DNA from: CAVRUH01 sp963822595
Lineage (GTDB): Bacteria > Chlamydiota > Chlamydiia > Chlamydiales > Waddliaceae
Assembly (NCBI GenBank): GCA_963822595.1
Contig: CAWGIG010000005.1
Coordinates: 186,001 to 250,000 of the forward strand
Direction of reading: 5' to 3'
Length of the DNA stretch: 64,000 nt
The number at the start of each line of letters is the position of its first letter. The stretch's first letter is position 1. A program made the translations under genes and the position numbers. The notes under the pieces were generated by a model that was given only the letters and a program-made list of their open reading frames with translations, was not told the DNA's origin and made no database searches. Below, in pieces: positions 18,786 to 26,640 of this stretch.

Positions 18786-19701
18786 ATGAATAGGCAATCC
18801 GATCGTAGCAGGGTCGTCGCTCGCAAGAGCCTGCTGGCCGTCATCCTCTGGGATTTTATTTCATTCTGGCCTTTGTTTTCACTTGGGGCTATTTCTGGCT
18901 GATCTGGGCGCCCTTGGGCCTGCCCCCTCCACTGATAGGGTTGGGTGGTTTCGGTCCTGCCGTTTCAGCCTTCCTTGTGCTGGTTCTTACCTCGGGAAAG
19001 CCCGGAGTATTTGGATTGTTGCGCAGCATTGTGCAGTGGCGAGTCGGCGTTATTTGGTACCTGTTGGCTCTGGTGGGCCTTCCGATTCTGAATCTGTTGG
19101 CTTATCTGGTCATACCAGGTGTCCTTGCCCATTTTATCGCTCCGGATTCAAGCCTTCCGCTGCGCTACCTGAATGAAATAGCCATCTCCCTCACCATTGG
19201 CATTGCGCCGTTGTGGGAAGAAATCGGGTGGCGTGGCTTGCTCAGCCCGGCCTACAGCGTGAAAAGGGTCCCGTAGTGGGGAGCCTCATTCTTGGAGCCT
19301 TATGGGGTGTGTGGCATCTACCATTCTTTTTTGGGCCATTGGCAGCAACCGGACCCGAGGCTACCTTCGTCGGAGCCAGCGTAGCTCTAGTGGAGTTCAC
19401 GATCGGCTTAATGGGCCTTTCTGTCTTGATGGCATGGGCCTTAAATAACAACCGTGGCAGCACCCTACTCGCGATTTTGCTTCATGCAGCCTTCGACAGC
19501 TCGGGCCTCGCGCTGACATCGCTTTTTCCATCTACACCACCGTACTATCTTCCCGTTCATTATCAAACTTTGGGCATAGCTATTGTCTACAGTGTCGCGG
19601 CCTTGGTCGTCATCGTTGCGACTCGGGGAAACTTGAGCTACCAGCGCTATCGGCGCGAGGTCGAGCTCCCTGCTACACCAGCCGACAGGCATGGTGATTA
19701 A
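18786..19701 (+). pseudogene. CPBP intramembrane metalloprotease, G+C-rich, frameshifted
   Basis: ATG 18786 with AAGGAGG upstream. The first frame is lost near 18852. The second reads GFYFILAFVFTWGYFWLIW to EEIGWRG (catalytic Glu pair) and breaks near 19245. The third continues LAQPGLQREKGPVVGSLILG, ALWGVWHLPFFFG and LLHAAFDSSG, the two His motifs. Base composition is visibly richer in G+C than all neighbours, which points to recent transfer followed by inactivation. The intact product would be about 300 residues with 7-8 helices. Confidence 0.82.
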
Positions 19702-19751
19702 GATACTGGTGAGCTCTTTTGCTTCTCGCTCGATGCTGGCAATTTCTTTTT

Positions 19752-19795
19752 TAATGTTCTTAGAATTTTTTAAGCCAATCGGCTTCTTTGAAGCC
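19752..19795. repeat. arsC 3'-end repeat, copy C
   Basis: The native copy, overlapping the last codons of the arsC-like gene (GLTGFKEADWLKKF) and its 3' flank. The first 20 bases recur exactly at 16213-16232. Confidence 0.7.
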
Positions 19796-20106
19796 GGTGA
19801 GGCCGAAGTCTTTCGCCAGCAAGAAAGGCCGCTTGACGAGCATACCGTTGCTGTTAAGTAGAGACAGGATTTCCGGCAGAGACATTTCTTTTACCTTTTG
19901 AGAAAGCTGCATCTCGCGATAGAGGATTCCAGATGTGTTAAGGATTTTCGTGATGTTGCCGTTTTGGAAATCAAGCATCTTTTGCAACTCGTTGATGGAA
20001 GGAGGCTCGGTAACGATATCTTTAATCGTCACCGCGACTTTTTTGTCTTTAAAAAAGTTAAAGCCTTTTGACATGTCGAACATTTGTTGTGTACGTAAAG
20101 AATCAT
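19760..20106 (-). pseudogene. ArsC/Spx-family reductase, one frameshift
   Basis: From ATG 20106 the frame reads MILYVHNKCSTCQKALTF, with the CxxC redox motif of the ArsC/Spx/YffB thioredoxin-like family. At a T6 run near 20055 the frame is lost. The other frame continues DKKVAVTIKDIVTEPPS, then VKRPFLLAKDFGLTGFKEAD to the stop at 19760. The intact protein would be about 115 residues, normal for the family. The upstream secreted-protein frame runs into it without a stop. The 3' end is duplicated twice in 14.9-16.3 kb. Confidence 0.78.
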
Positions 20107-20473
20107 GTTTATGCATGGGGTTAAAATTGTCACATTTCCCGAGCTGGCTGCCTTTTTACCTTCCAGAGTAATCTCTGCGACAGGTTTTGGATCCAGCTGA
20201 ATTGTCAAAGTTTGAACATCCGTCCAACTAGCGCAAATGGGATTTTCTTGGGCTACCGATATCACAAACGATACTTCATCTTTCTTGTTATCAATTTTAA
20301 TCGAATTATACGGTAGTGTTATCCTTCAATGTTTTCAGTAAACAAACAATCTTTCCCTCAGGTGTCTTTTCAGATAAGAACTGTATCTTCCCTTCTTTGA
20401 AGGAATAGAGGATTTCACCCTGTGCGCCAAATAGCGAGGCTGTCATTAGCAAAAGCGGTAAAATATATCGCAT
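20107..20473 (-). pseudogene. Small secreted protein, frameshifted and running into arsC
   Basis: ATG 20473, with AAGGA upstream, starts a signal peptide (MRYILPLLLMTASLFGAQGE) and continues to a TAA about 57 codons on. One base later the frame reopens as YNSIKIDNKKDEVSFVISVA and goes on with TLTIQLDPKPVAEITLEG, reaching the arsC ATG with no stop of its own. The original protein was probably a small periplasmic beta-rich protein. Family unknown. Confidence 0.6.
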
Positions 20474-20495
20474 TGAATTTCCTTAGTTAATAAAT

Positions 20496-20525
20496 AAAAA
20501 AGGACGTTCCCTTAAAGGAACGTCC
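20496..20525 (-). terminator. Terminator of tRNA-Leu
   Basis: Read on the minus strand, GGACGTTCC / GGAACGTCC (20517-20525 with 20502-20510) forms a perfect 9-bp stem with a 6-base loop, followed by six T (complement of 20496-20501). It lies 4 bases after the tRNA gene. Confidence 0.85.
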
Positions 20526-20529
20526 GCAT

Positions 20530-20612
20530 TGCCGACGACCGGACTCGAACCAGCACCCTATTGCTAGGAGTAGATTTTGAGTCTACCGCGTCTACCATTT
20601 CGCCACATCGGC
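20530..20612 (-). tRNA. tRNA-Leu(CAA)
   Basis: The 83-base gene folds as a class II tRNA. Acceptor GCCGATG pairs with CGTCGGC, discriminator A. The anticodon stem GTAGA/TCTAC closes the loop CTCAAAA, giving anticodon CAA (reads UUG). A long variable arm follows (CCTAGCAATAGGG), then the T arm with GGTTCGAGTCC. The 3' CCA is not encoded. Confidence 0.95.
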
Positions 20613-20641
20613 AAAAGATGATTGAAAATATACCACATTCG

Positions 20642-21454
20642 TTATTTTCTGAGGTAATTTTTAATTGCTCCCTCCCAAGAATAGACAACATTTTCTTTCT
20701 TTTCCCTGTCATAACGCACCTGCACACTAATATAAGCATACGGATGCCTATTGTCCAAATTACGCCCCTCATGCGGTAAAAATAACTTAATGAAAATTTC
20801 CTTATTATAACGCGGTGGGCTACTCACATTCGTAGGACCCTTCTCATACGTTTCAAAATTCGTATACTCAGGCTGCCCCTGAAACTCCTTCGCATAATAA
20901 TCCATCAATATCTTAATCACCTTATCCGGCTGACGCTCCATTCCCTGCACATAAAACGACATTTCAGCTCCTATCATGTGCTTCGAACTTTGGTTTCCAG
21001 GCGACGGATCGACATACAAATTGTGCTGCGGACATCTATGCCCCGACGTTATCACCACACGGTTTCCGGTCGTTGACTGCACATAATTCATCAAATCTAT
21101 AAAAACAGGATAAATAAACTCTCGATCATTCCTCAGGGGTAAACTGTGCCTGTCAGATCCTCCACAATCGGAGAGTTTCGTTATTTTATCTCCATGGCCA
21201 ACCATTCGCTCAGGATTCAAGCTGCTTCCCTTGCATCGAAAAAATTCTTTAGTGATTTTCGGGAGGTTTGCAACGAGATCTTTGCTCCAAGGGTAGGGTT
21301 CCAGCTTCACTTTTACAGGTGGCTCAGGATTAAAAAGATATTCGTCATGATTTCTATAGATAAATTCGCCCACTTCAAGATTCGTTGAAGGCTCATCCGA
21401 CGAAGAACAGGCGGTGAATAAGGAAACAGCAAAAATTAAAAAAGAGTGTCTCAT
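20642..21454 (-). CDS. Lipoprotein, M15-like peptidase domain
   Basis: 270 residues. The N-terminus is a lipoprotein signal ending SLFTAC (Cys16), so the protein should be lipid-anchored in the periplasm or outer membrane. The centre, VVITSGHRCPQHN...SKHMIGAEMSF, resembles the M15 (YcbK/VanY-like) zinc peptidase pattern SGYR...SxHxxGxAxD, with Glu in place of the usual Asp. That suggests a role in trimming peptide cross-links of a peptidoglycan-like wall. Catalytic competence is uncertain. Transcribed towards tRNA-Leu, 29 bases away. Confidence 0.7.
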   Translation of the reverse strand: MRHSFLIFAVSLFTACSSSDEPSTNLEVGEFIYRNHDEYLFNPEPPVKVKLEPYPWSKDLVANLPKITKEFFRCKGSSLNPERMVGHGDKITKLSDCGGSDRHSLPLRNDREFIYPVFIDLMNYVQSTTGNRVVITSGHRCPQHNLYVDPSPGNQSSKHMIGAEMSFYVQGMERQPDKVIKILMDYYAKEFQGQPEYTNFETYEKGPTNVSSPPRYNKEIFIKLFLPHEGRNLDNRHPYAYISVQVRYDREKKENVVYSWEGAIKNYLRK

Positions 21455-21514
21455 TTGTATTTATTCCGTTTTCGTTGTATGATAGCCAAAATCTCTTTTT
21501 TTATGGGGAATATC

Positions 21515-22195
21515 ATGCACTGGATTCATAATTTTCGTTTGTTTTTATTTGATTTCGATGGGCTTCTGGTCAATACAGAAGAAATCCATTTCATCGCCTA
21601 TAAAAAAATGTGCTCTGATCGCGGATTCGATCTCCCTTGGGATTTCAACCGCTATTGCATGACGGCACACTATGAATCCGATAGGCTAAAAAAAGAAATT
21701 TATGCTGATCTCCCGGAACTTTTTAAGATTGAGCCTCGCTGGGAGGTCCTCTATGCCGAAAAGAAACAGAATATGATCAACCTCCTCAAAGAGGGTGCTG
21801 TTCATCTGATGCCTGGCGCCGAAATATTACTTAGAGCCCTCAATGAAGCGGGGATCCCCAGATGCGTGGTCACGAACTCTCCCAAGGATCAGATCGATCT
21901 CGTCAAAGAGAAAAATCCTATCCTACAAACGATCCCCAATTGGTTTACTCGTGAAACATACAATGAGCCAAAGCCGAATCCGGAATGTTATCTAAATGCG
22001 ATCGCCAAGATGGGAATATCGGATAAAATTATTGGGTTCGAAGATACCCCTAGGGGAATGCGGGCCCTTTTACAGACACCTGCGAAGCCGGTTATTGTTT
22101 CCGAGGTGGCCTATCCGGAAATAACCGACTTTATTCGGCAAGGTGTTTTGTATTATCCATCTTTGTTAAATCTTCCGGATAATCAACTCGAATGA
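21515..22195 (+). CDS. HAD-superfamily phosphatase (CT464-like)
   Basis: 226 residues from ATG 21515; a longer frame from 21446 would overlap the divergent lipoprotein start and is less likely. Motif I is FLFDFDGLLVNTEEIH; motif II is CVVTNSP; the Lys motif lies in NEPKPNPECYL; motif IV is IIGFEDTPRG. The helical cap after motif I places it with beta-phosphoglucomutase/phosphoglycolate-phosphatase-like enzymes. Cytosolic. It overlaps the 3' end of convergent truA by 65 bases. In Chlamydia a gene of this type also sits beside truA, which supports orthology. Confidence 0.88.
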   Translation: MHWIHNFRLFLFDFDGLLVNTEEIHFIAYKKMCSDRGFDLPWDFNRYCMTAHYESDRLKKEIYADLPELFKIEPRWEVLYAEKKQNMINLLKEGAVHLMPGAEILLRALNEAGIPRCVVTNSPKDQIDLVKEKNPILQTIPNWFTRETYNEPKPNPECYLNAIAKMGISDKIIGFEDTPRGMRALLQTPAKPVIVSEVAYPEITDFIRQGVLYYPSLLNLPDNQLE

Positions 22196-22919
22196 GAAAG
22201 AGACCATGAGCCGGCGCTGCCTGCCCAGCTAAGCGACGGTCTTTCCCTGCAATGATTTGAGGGATTTTTTCGAGGGGTATTTTTCCTAAGGCAACATCGA
22301 GGATCGTTCCTGTGATGTTGCGCACCATTTTGTAAAGGAAACCATCCCCCTCAAATTCAAGGCACAATCCCAGACCTTTTGGAACAATATCGATTCTTTT
22401 GATGGTCCGCACGGCATCCTTACTGGCTGCCCCTTCATAGGCTTGGTTGGCAAATGAGGTGAAATCATGGGTTCCGATAAAGTATTTGCAGCAGGCCGCT
22501 AAGAGTTCGAGGTTTAGTTTTTCGCGAATATGATAGCTGGTTTTGCGGCTAAAGGGATCATGGGCAAAATTGAGGTGTAAATTGTAGTGGTAAACCTTAC
22601 CGGTAGCGCAGTTTCTAGCATGAAAATCGCGTTGCGCAGCTTCAATGGATAATACGCGAATGTCAACAGGGAGAAGGCCGTTTAGGGAGTGGCGGAATCT
22701 AAAGGTGTCGAGTTCTTTAATGCACTGAAAATGAGCGACTTGTCCTATAGCGTGAACTCCCGCATCGGTTCTACCGGCAGCGATAACGTGAACTTCCTCG
22801 TTTAGGATGGTTTTTATGGCTTTTTGGATCAATTCTTGAATGGTTACCGCATCGGGTTGTATTTGCCAACCGGCGTAGGCGGTGCCTTCGTAAGCTAGGA
22901 TTAACTTGTATTTATTCAT
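22131..22919 (-). CDS. truA: tRNA pseudouridine synthase A
   Basis: 262 residues, full length. TruA converts U38-U40 of the tRNA anticodon stem to pseudouridine. The catalytic Asp52 lies in AAGRTDAGVHAIGQ. Other family marks are YEGTAYAGWQIQPD near the start, DFHARNCATGKVYHY, FIGTHDFTSFAN and FLYKMVRNITGTILD. The 3' end overlaps the convergent HAD gene by 65 bases. Order truA-ispD-yaeI-SWIB follows Chlamydia, with one lineage gene (23072) inserted. Confidence 0.96.
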   Translation of the reverse strand: MNKYKLILAYEGTAYAGWQIQPDAVTIQELIQKAIKTILNEEVHVIAAGRTDAGVHAIGQVAHFQCIKELDTFRFRHSLNGLLPVDIRVLSIEAAQRDFHARNCATGKVYHYNLHLNFAHDPFSRKTSYHIREKLNLELLAACCKYFIGTHDFTSFANQAYEGAASKDAVRTIKRIDIVPKGLGLCLEFEGDGFLYKMVRNITGTILDVALGKIPLEKIPQIIAGKDRRLAGQAAPAHGLFLIRVDYPEDLTKMDNTKHLAE

Positions 22920-23071
22920 GATGAGGGAATTATAGCTCTAAATACCGATTTTTTTAAATGATTTTCTATGAATTATTAAATTTTTGTTAATTTTTGGGTA
23001 AAGAATTACTTTTATGATATAATGACTGGTGTAAGATTAAATTAATTTATTAAATAAAAGGATTATAATTT

Positions 23072-24565
23072 ATGGAACCGTTACCAACCTCAATAAGCAT
23101 TAATGATGGATTTCTTAATTTGAAGGTGCCTGCTCAAAAAGTTCAAAGGTATAAAGTGGTGCTGAACTCAGATGGTCAACGGAGAGAAATTACAGATCCT
23201 GTTCAGCTTGAGCGTGTGGTTAATGCTCTAAAGCTCTTAAATGGTATGGAAATTACAGATCTTTCCAAAATCACGTTGAAGCAGGATGGAATAGAGACAG
23301 AAGAGGTTTTAGACCCAAATAACGTCGCTGATCGGACTGCGGCTGTTGCTAAAAGGACGATTTTTCCTTTTGATGAACCGGCTAAATTAAAATATCATGA
23401 AGCAATAGATTTCGTTTTTAAAAATACCGTTAAAACGGCAACTGCAGACTCAATTGCTCTAGAGGCAGATGGAGTTTCAGCTATTCCACCTCCTTCATCA
23501 TCAAAAGTTGAAAGAGTCGTAAAAGCTGTATTTAGTGCAATCGGTAACTTCTTTCGTCGCATTGGCTCAGGAATCGAAGCAGGAGCTAAGTGGGTTTGGA
23601 GCCACACATTCGGTGCTTTATTAAAACCTAAAGAAAAGAACTTAGAAAATTTGAATCCGTTAAAAGAGAAAGATGATCCTGGTGTTAAGTTAGCTCGAAA
23701 TAAGATTAAAATGAATGATAATAGAGATCTTCTTACAGATCATTTACATTTGTATGAGCGGGATGGAGAATATGCTACACATGATGTTTCGATAATTATG
23801 CATACGAATAAGTTTAAAGTACCCGATACTGTTAAATTTATTATAGCAAAAGCCGTTCTCGGTCCGGATAAAAATCAAGTTGATTTAGTTGAAGCAAATG
23901 TTGTGTTAGATATTAGGGACTTTCTCATTGAATATAAAGATAAGGAGGAGTGTGAAAAGCGTGCCAACGTTCTATTTCAAGTATTCAACAAGCTGGCAAA
24001 TGCGACCCCTCCACAACGAGAAGCGGTATGGAATGAACTTAAAGGTCAATTGGATTTTCTAGCAGCTCAAAATGAAGCAGAACAAAAACTAGAAGATTTA
24101 AAGGGATATTTTTTTGGGAAGCTAGATGAAGTGGACGGAAAACTTCGAGCATTGACTACAATATCATCCCCTGAGCAAAGAAAAGAAATGATAAGTCAAG
24201 ATTTAATCAGGGAAAGAAAGGAAATAGGCAAATTGTTAAATCAAAAGATGGATCGTCCTGTCTTAGAATTCCTCTTGAAACTGGTTTATCATGCGGAGGA
24301 AACGACAGGCGTAAAAATGTATGACTCTCAAAAGTTATTAGCTGAAATTAACAATTTTATTGAAATTCATGGCGATAATAATCAATTATTCGAATTCATA
24401 CATTTACTCATGAGGAAAAAAGAAGAAGGATCTAAAGTTAGACAAAAGTTAATGGGATTATGTAGCGAGGGGAAATATCCCGAAATTCTTACGTTTGTCG
24501 CAAGTGCTGGTGTTCAAAAGCAGGGATTCCAAAAAGACGATGTCCTCGGGGGTGGTCATCTTTAG
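23072..24565 (+). CDS. Chlamydia-type hypothetical protein, 497 aa
   Basis: The ATG at 23072 opens 497 residues with no signal peptide. The N-terminal 120 residues look like a small beta domain (VQRYKVVLNSDGQRREI). A linker rich in Ser/Pro precedes a short aromatic-rich segment (FSAIGNFFRRIGSGI). The C-terminal half is helical and charged (REKEIGKLLNQK-like coiled coil). No family recognised. The last 36 codons overlap convergent ispD (108 bases), an unusually long overlap that suggests the original 3' end was lost and a new stop found inside ispD. A host-interaction role is only a guess. Confidence 0.7.
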   Translation: MEPLPTSISINDGFLNLKVPAQKVQRYKVVLNSDGQRREITDPVQLERVVNALKLLNGMEITDLSKITLKQDGIETEEVLDPNNVADRTAAVAKRTIFPFDEPAKLKYHEAIDFVFKNTVKTATADSIALEADGVSAIPPPSSSKVERVVKAVFSAIGNFFRRIGSGIEAGAKWVWSHTFGALLKPKEKNLENLNPLKEKDDPGVKLARNKIKMNDNRDLLTDHLHLYERDGEYATHDVSIIMHTNKFKVPDTVKFIIAKAVLGPDKNQVDLVEANVVLDIRDFLIEYKDKEECEKRANVLFQVFNKLANATPPQREAVWNELKGQLDFLAAQNEAEQKLEDLKGYFFGKLDEVDGKLRALTTISSPEQRKEMISQDLIRERKEIGKLLNQKMDRPVLEFLLKLVYHAEETTGVKMYDSQKLLAEINNFIEIHGDNNQLFEFIHLLMRKKEEGSKVRQKLMGLCSEGKYPEILTFVASAGVQKQGFQKDDVLGGGHL

Positions 24566-25168
24566 GTTCTTGTAGCTTCCTGAGACAAGTTTTACGGGAT
24601 GTCCGATATGTTCGACAATGGAAACATCATCTGTTACAGTGAGTCCGGCTCGATTGACTTCATCGAAGCCGGTTTTTAACCAATCATACCGAATGACCTG
24701 GGGGGTTTGAATCTCCCAAATGTTGGAACGATCGGGCGTGTGCGTGACAAAGTGTTTATCGTCACATTGTTTAACAGTAAATTTTATAGGCATCCCTAGT
24801 GTCGCAGCGCCATGTTCTTTGGCCGCCTTCATGACATCTTCGACATTTTCTTTGGTGATCATGGGGCGTGCGCCATCGTGAATACAGACGTATTCCGTGT
24901 CCTGAGGTAATTCCATGAGTCCATTGTATACAGAATCTTGCCTCCGTGTGCCTGGAAGAGCGAATTTTACTGGATATCCATCAAGATGGTGACGGTATTG
25001 AGGATCGCATACAACGACGATATCCTTCATTTCCGGAAGAGACAAAAAGAGTTCCAAGCTATAGTGGATGATCATTTTTCCGTTTAAGCTAAGGAACTGT
25101 TTCGGAACAGATGACAACATTCTCGTGCCGGTTCCACCGGCGACTAAAATCACGCTCACTTGATTCAT
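24458..25168 (-). CDS. ispD: 2-C-methyl-D-erythritol 4-phosphate cytidylyltransferase
   Basis: 236 residues. The enzyme joins CTP to MEP in the non-mevalonate isoprenoid pathway. The nucleotide-binding opening is ILVAGGTGTRMLSSVPKQF. VCIHDGARPM, ATLGMPIKFTVKQ, IWEIQTPQVIRYD, TVTDDVSIVE and LKMTTPEDI are the standard family blocks. ATG 25168 overlaps the yaeI-like stop as ATGA, indicating translational coupling. The C-terminus has about 20 extra residues after the last block. It overlaps convergent 23072-24565. Chlamydial counterpart: CT462. Confidence 0.95.
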   Translation of the reverse strand: MNQVSVILVAGGTGTRMLSSVPKQFLSLNGKMIIHYSLELFLSLPEMKDIVVVCDPQYRHHLDGYPVKFALPGTRRQDSVYNGLMELPQDTEYVCIHDGARPMITKENVEDVMKAAKEHGAATLGMPIKFTVKQCDDKHFVTHTPDRSNIWEIQTPQVIRYDWLKTGFDEVNRAGLTVTDDVSIVEHIGHPVKLVSGSYKNLKMTTPEDIVFLESLLLNTSTCDKRKNFGIFPLAT

Positions 25169-26121
25169 TCTTCGCACCTAAGAGTTAATAATAATATTTC
25201 AGGAACAGAAAAAAAGCGGAAGGGGAGTGTACTGCCGACGCCACGGTTGACGTAGATCCATTTTCCATTTTCTTTGATGATGCCCCGTTTGTATTTAATG
25301 TTTTCCAAAAGGACAAATCGCTTCCAAAGCCAAGGGAGGTTGACTTGCGCGCCGTGGGTATGTCCGCTAAGGACAACTTCGCCGGGGAAATCGTAAAGTA
25401 AGGGGATGCTATCCGGATTATGAGCTAAGATGATTCCCGGATATCTTTCGTCATAGTCTTTAAAGGCTTGTTTTGGAAGGCAGCGGCCGAGAGTGTATTC
25501 TCCGAGTCCGCAAAAGTTTAACTTACTATCGCCAATAGGAATGACTTTAGTTACATTTTCGAGAATTTGAAAATGCGTTTCTTTGAGGCAATCCATTAAT
25601 CCGCCATGAGACTGGATGGCGCGGGCGCGATCGGTAATATTTCTTCTCTTTGGGGGCGTTGTAAATACTCTTTGGAGGGCTCTTAGAATATTTGGTGTCG
25701 TGGATTCTAGGACGTCGTAATCGCCTTCGTCATTGATTGTGACGCTTTCGGCATGGTCGTGATTACCGAAGATGCAATAGCATCCCAAAGGCGCTTGAAG
25801 ACCATTAAGGAATGTTTTTAGCTTCGTAGGGTTGCTCAGATGGGAGTAGCAGAGGAAATCTCCGGTGAATACGATAATATCGGGTGAGGCTTCTTTTATT
25901 TTCTTTGTGAGTTTAGCGAGGAAGGAGTCGGGGACATCGTCGTGTAGGTGGAGGTCGCTGAATTGAAGGATGCGTAGGTCTTTAAGGCTTTGGGGGAGGT
26001 TTGGGAGGGCAACATCGAGTCTTGTTGTGTTTAGCAGAGTAGGTTCTATGTAGCGGGGCCAAATTCCCACAATGGAGGCGATGCAGAATAGGTCCCAGAG
26101 ACGATCTAATTTTTTGTTCAT
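25165..26121 (-). CDS. YaeI-like metallophosphoesterase
   Basis: 318 residues of the calcineurin-like phosphoesterase family. Metal-site motifs occur in order: FSDLHLHD (Asp56, His58), GDFL (Asp88), GNHDH (119-123), LAHNPD and SGHTHGAQ (253-257). An N-terminal hydrophobic stretch (FCIASIVGIW) suggests membrane association, as in YaeI. In Chlamydia the corresponding gene (CT461) has been linked to lipid A UDP-diacylglucosamine hydrolysis (LpxG), so that activity is a reasonable prediction here. Coupled to ispD by ATGA. Confidence 0.9.
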   Translation of the reverse strand: MNKKLDRLWDLFCIASIVGIWPRYIEPTLLNTTRLDVALPNLPQSLKDLRILQFSDLHLHDDVPDSFLAKLTKKIKEASPDIIVFTGDFLCYSHLSNPTKLKTFLNGLQAPLGCYCIFGNHDHAESVTINDEGDYDVLESTTPNILRALQRVFTTPPKRRNITDRARAIQSHGGLMDCLKETHFQILENVTKVIPIGDSKLNFCGLGEYTLGRCLPKQAFKDYDERYPGIILAHNPDSIPLLYDFPGEVVLSGHTHGAQVNLPWLWKRFVLLENIKYKRGIIKENGKWIYVNRGVGSTLPFRFFSVPEILLLTLRCEE

Positions 26122-26151
26122 GGGATTTATTATAACTGAATCTAGAAATAA

Positions 26152-26185
26152 AAAAACTCCGAAAAACGAATTTTTCGGAGTTTTT
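26152..26185 (-). terminator. Terminator between SWIB and yaeI genes
   Basis: A perfect 15-bp stem (26152-26166 with 26171-26185; AAAAACTCCGAAAAA) has a CGAA loop. Read on the minus strand it ends in a T run, so it terminates the SWIB transcript 18 bases after its stop codon. Confidence 0.88.
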
Positions 26186-26202
26186 GTAATTCAGCAAATG
26201 AA

Positions 26203-26487
26203 TTATTTTGTAGCCATTTCAGCGTCTTTAAGGTGCTTTGAAACTTTGCTAGTCATTTTGAACATGTCAATCGATGCTGATGAGCCAAATACTTTTGCAA
26301 GTTTAGCATCAGGATTGATGTTTCTCTTATTTTTAGCATCTTGGAGCTTATTTTTTTTAATGTAGTCCCAGAGCTTTTTTGTAACTTCAGTACGAGGCAT
26401 TGGACCTTTGCCTACGATTTCTGCCAGCGCTTCACTTACGCCTACAGGCTTCATAAAAGCTGAAGTTTTCTTTTGTTTGGTTGCCAT
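26203..26487 (-). CDS. SWIB domain protein (CT460-like)
   Basis: 94 residues, nearly all SWIB/MDM2 fold: AFMKPVGVSEALAEIVG, MPRTEVTKKLWDYIKKN, LQDAKNKRNINPDAKLAKVFG, DMFKMTSKVSKHL. SWIB domains are otherwise mainly eukaryotic chromatin factors; short stand-alone versions are a known chlamydial trait, thought to act in chromosome condensation or transcription. The AAGGAG ribosome site lies 7 bases before the ATG. It is followed by a strong terminator, so it is a single-gene unit. One of the best lineage markers in the window. Confidence 0.95.
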   Translation of the reverse strand: MATKQKKTSAFMKPVGVSEALAEIVGKGPMPRTEVTKKLWDYIKKNKLQDAKNKRNINPDAKLAKVFGSSASIDMFKMTSKVSKHLKDAEMATK

Positions 26488-26640
26488 GTGGTTCTCCTTT
26501 TTGTTTTGAGAATAGTGTTGTTATTCTATAGGGTTTGTTTTATCCTTACTGCTATTTTAATAGCAATAAAAAAAGGTCCGAAGGGGCCAAAGAGATCAAA
26601 AATCTTGCAGGAAAGAGTCTTCCCTGGCAGTATTTATATT

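Noticed and set aside
7929..20473. Idea that all frameshifts here are programmed recoding
   Set aside because: Most breaks lack shifty stop contexts and fall at different sequence types; several genes have three or more, which fits decay or errors better.
20512..20772. 86-codon minus-strand frame covering the tRNA
   Set aside because: It runs through tRNA-Leu and its terminator and is out of frame with the lipoprotein gene.
26473..26640. 56-codon extension of the UDP-sugar pyrophosphorylase-like gene
   Set aside because: It overlaps the start of the divergent SWIB gene and its ribosome site, and its translation does not resemble the family's N-terminus.
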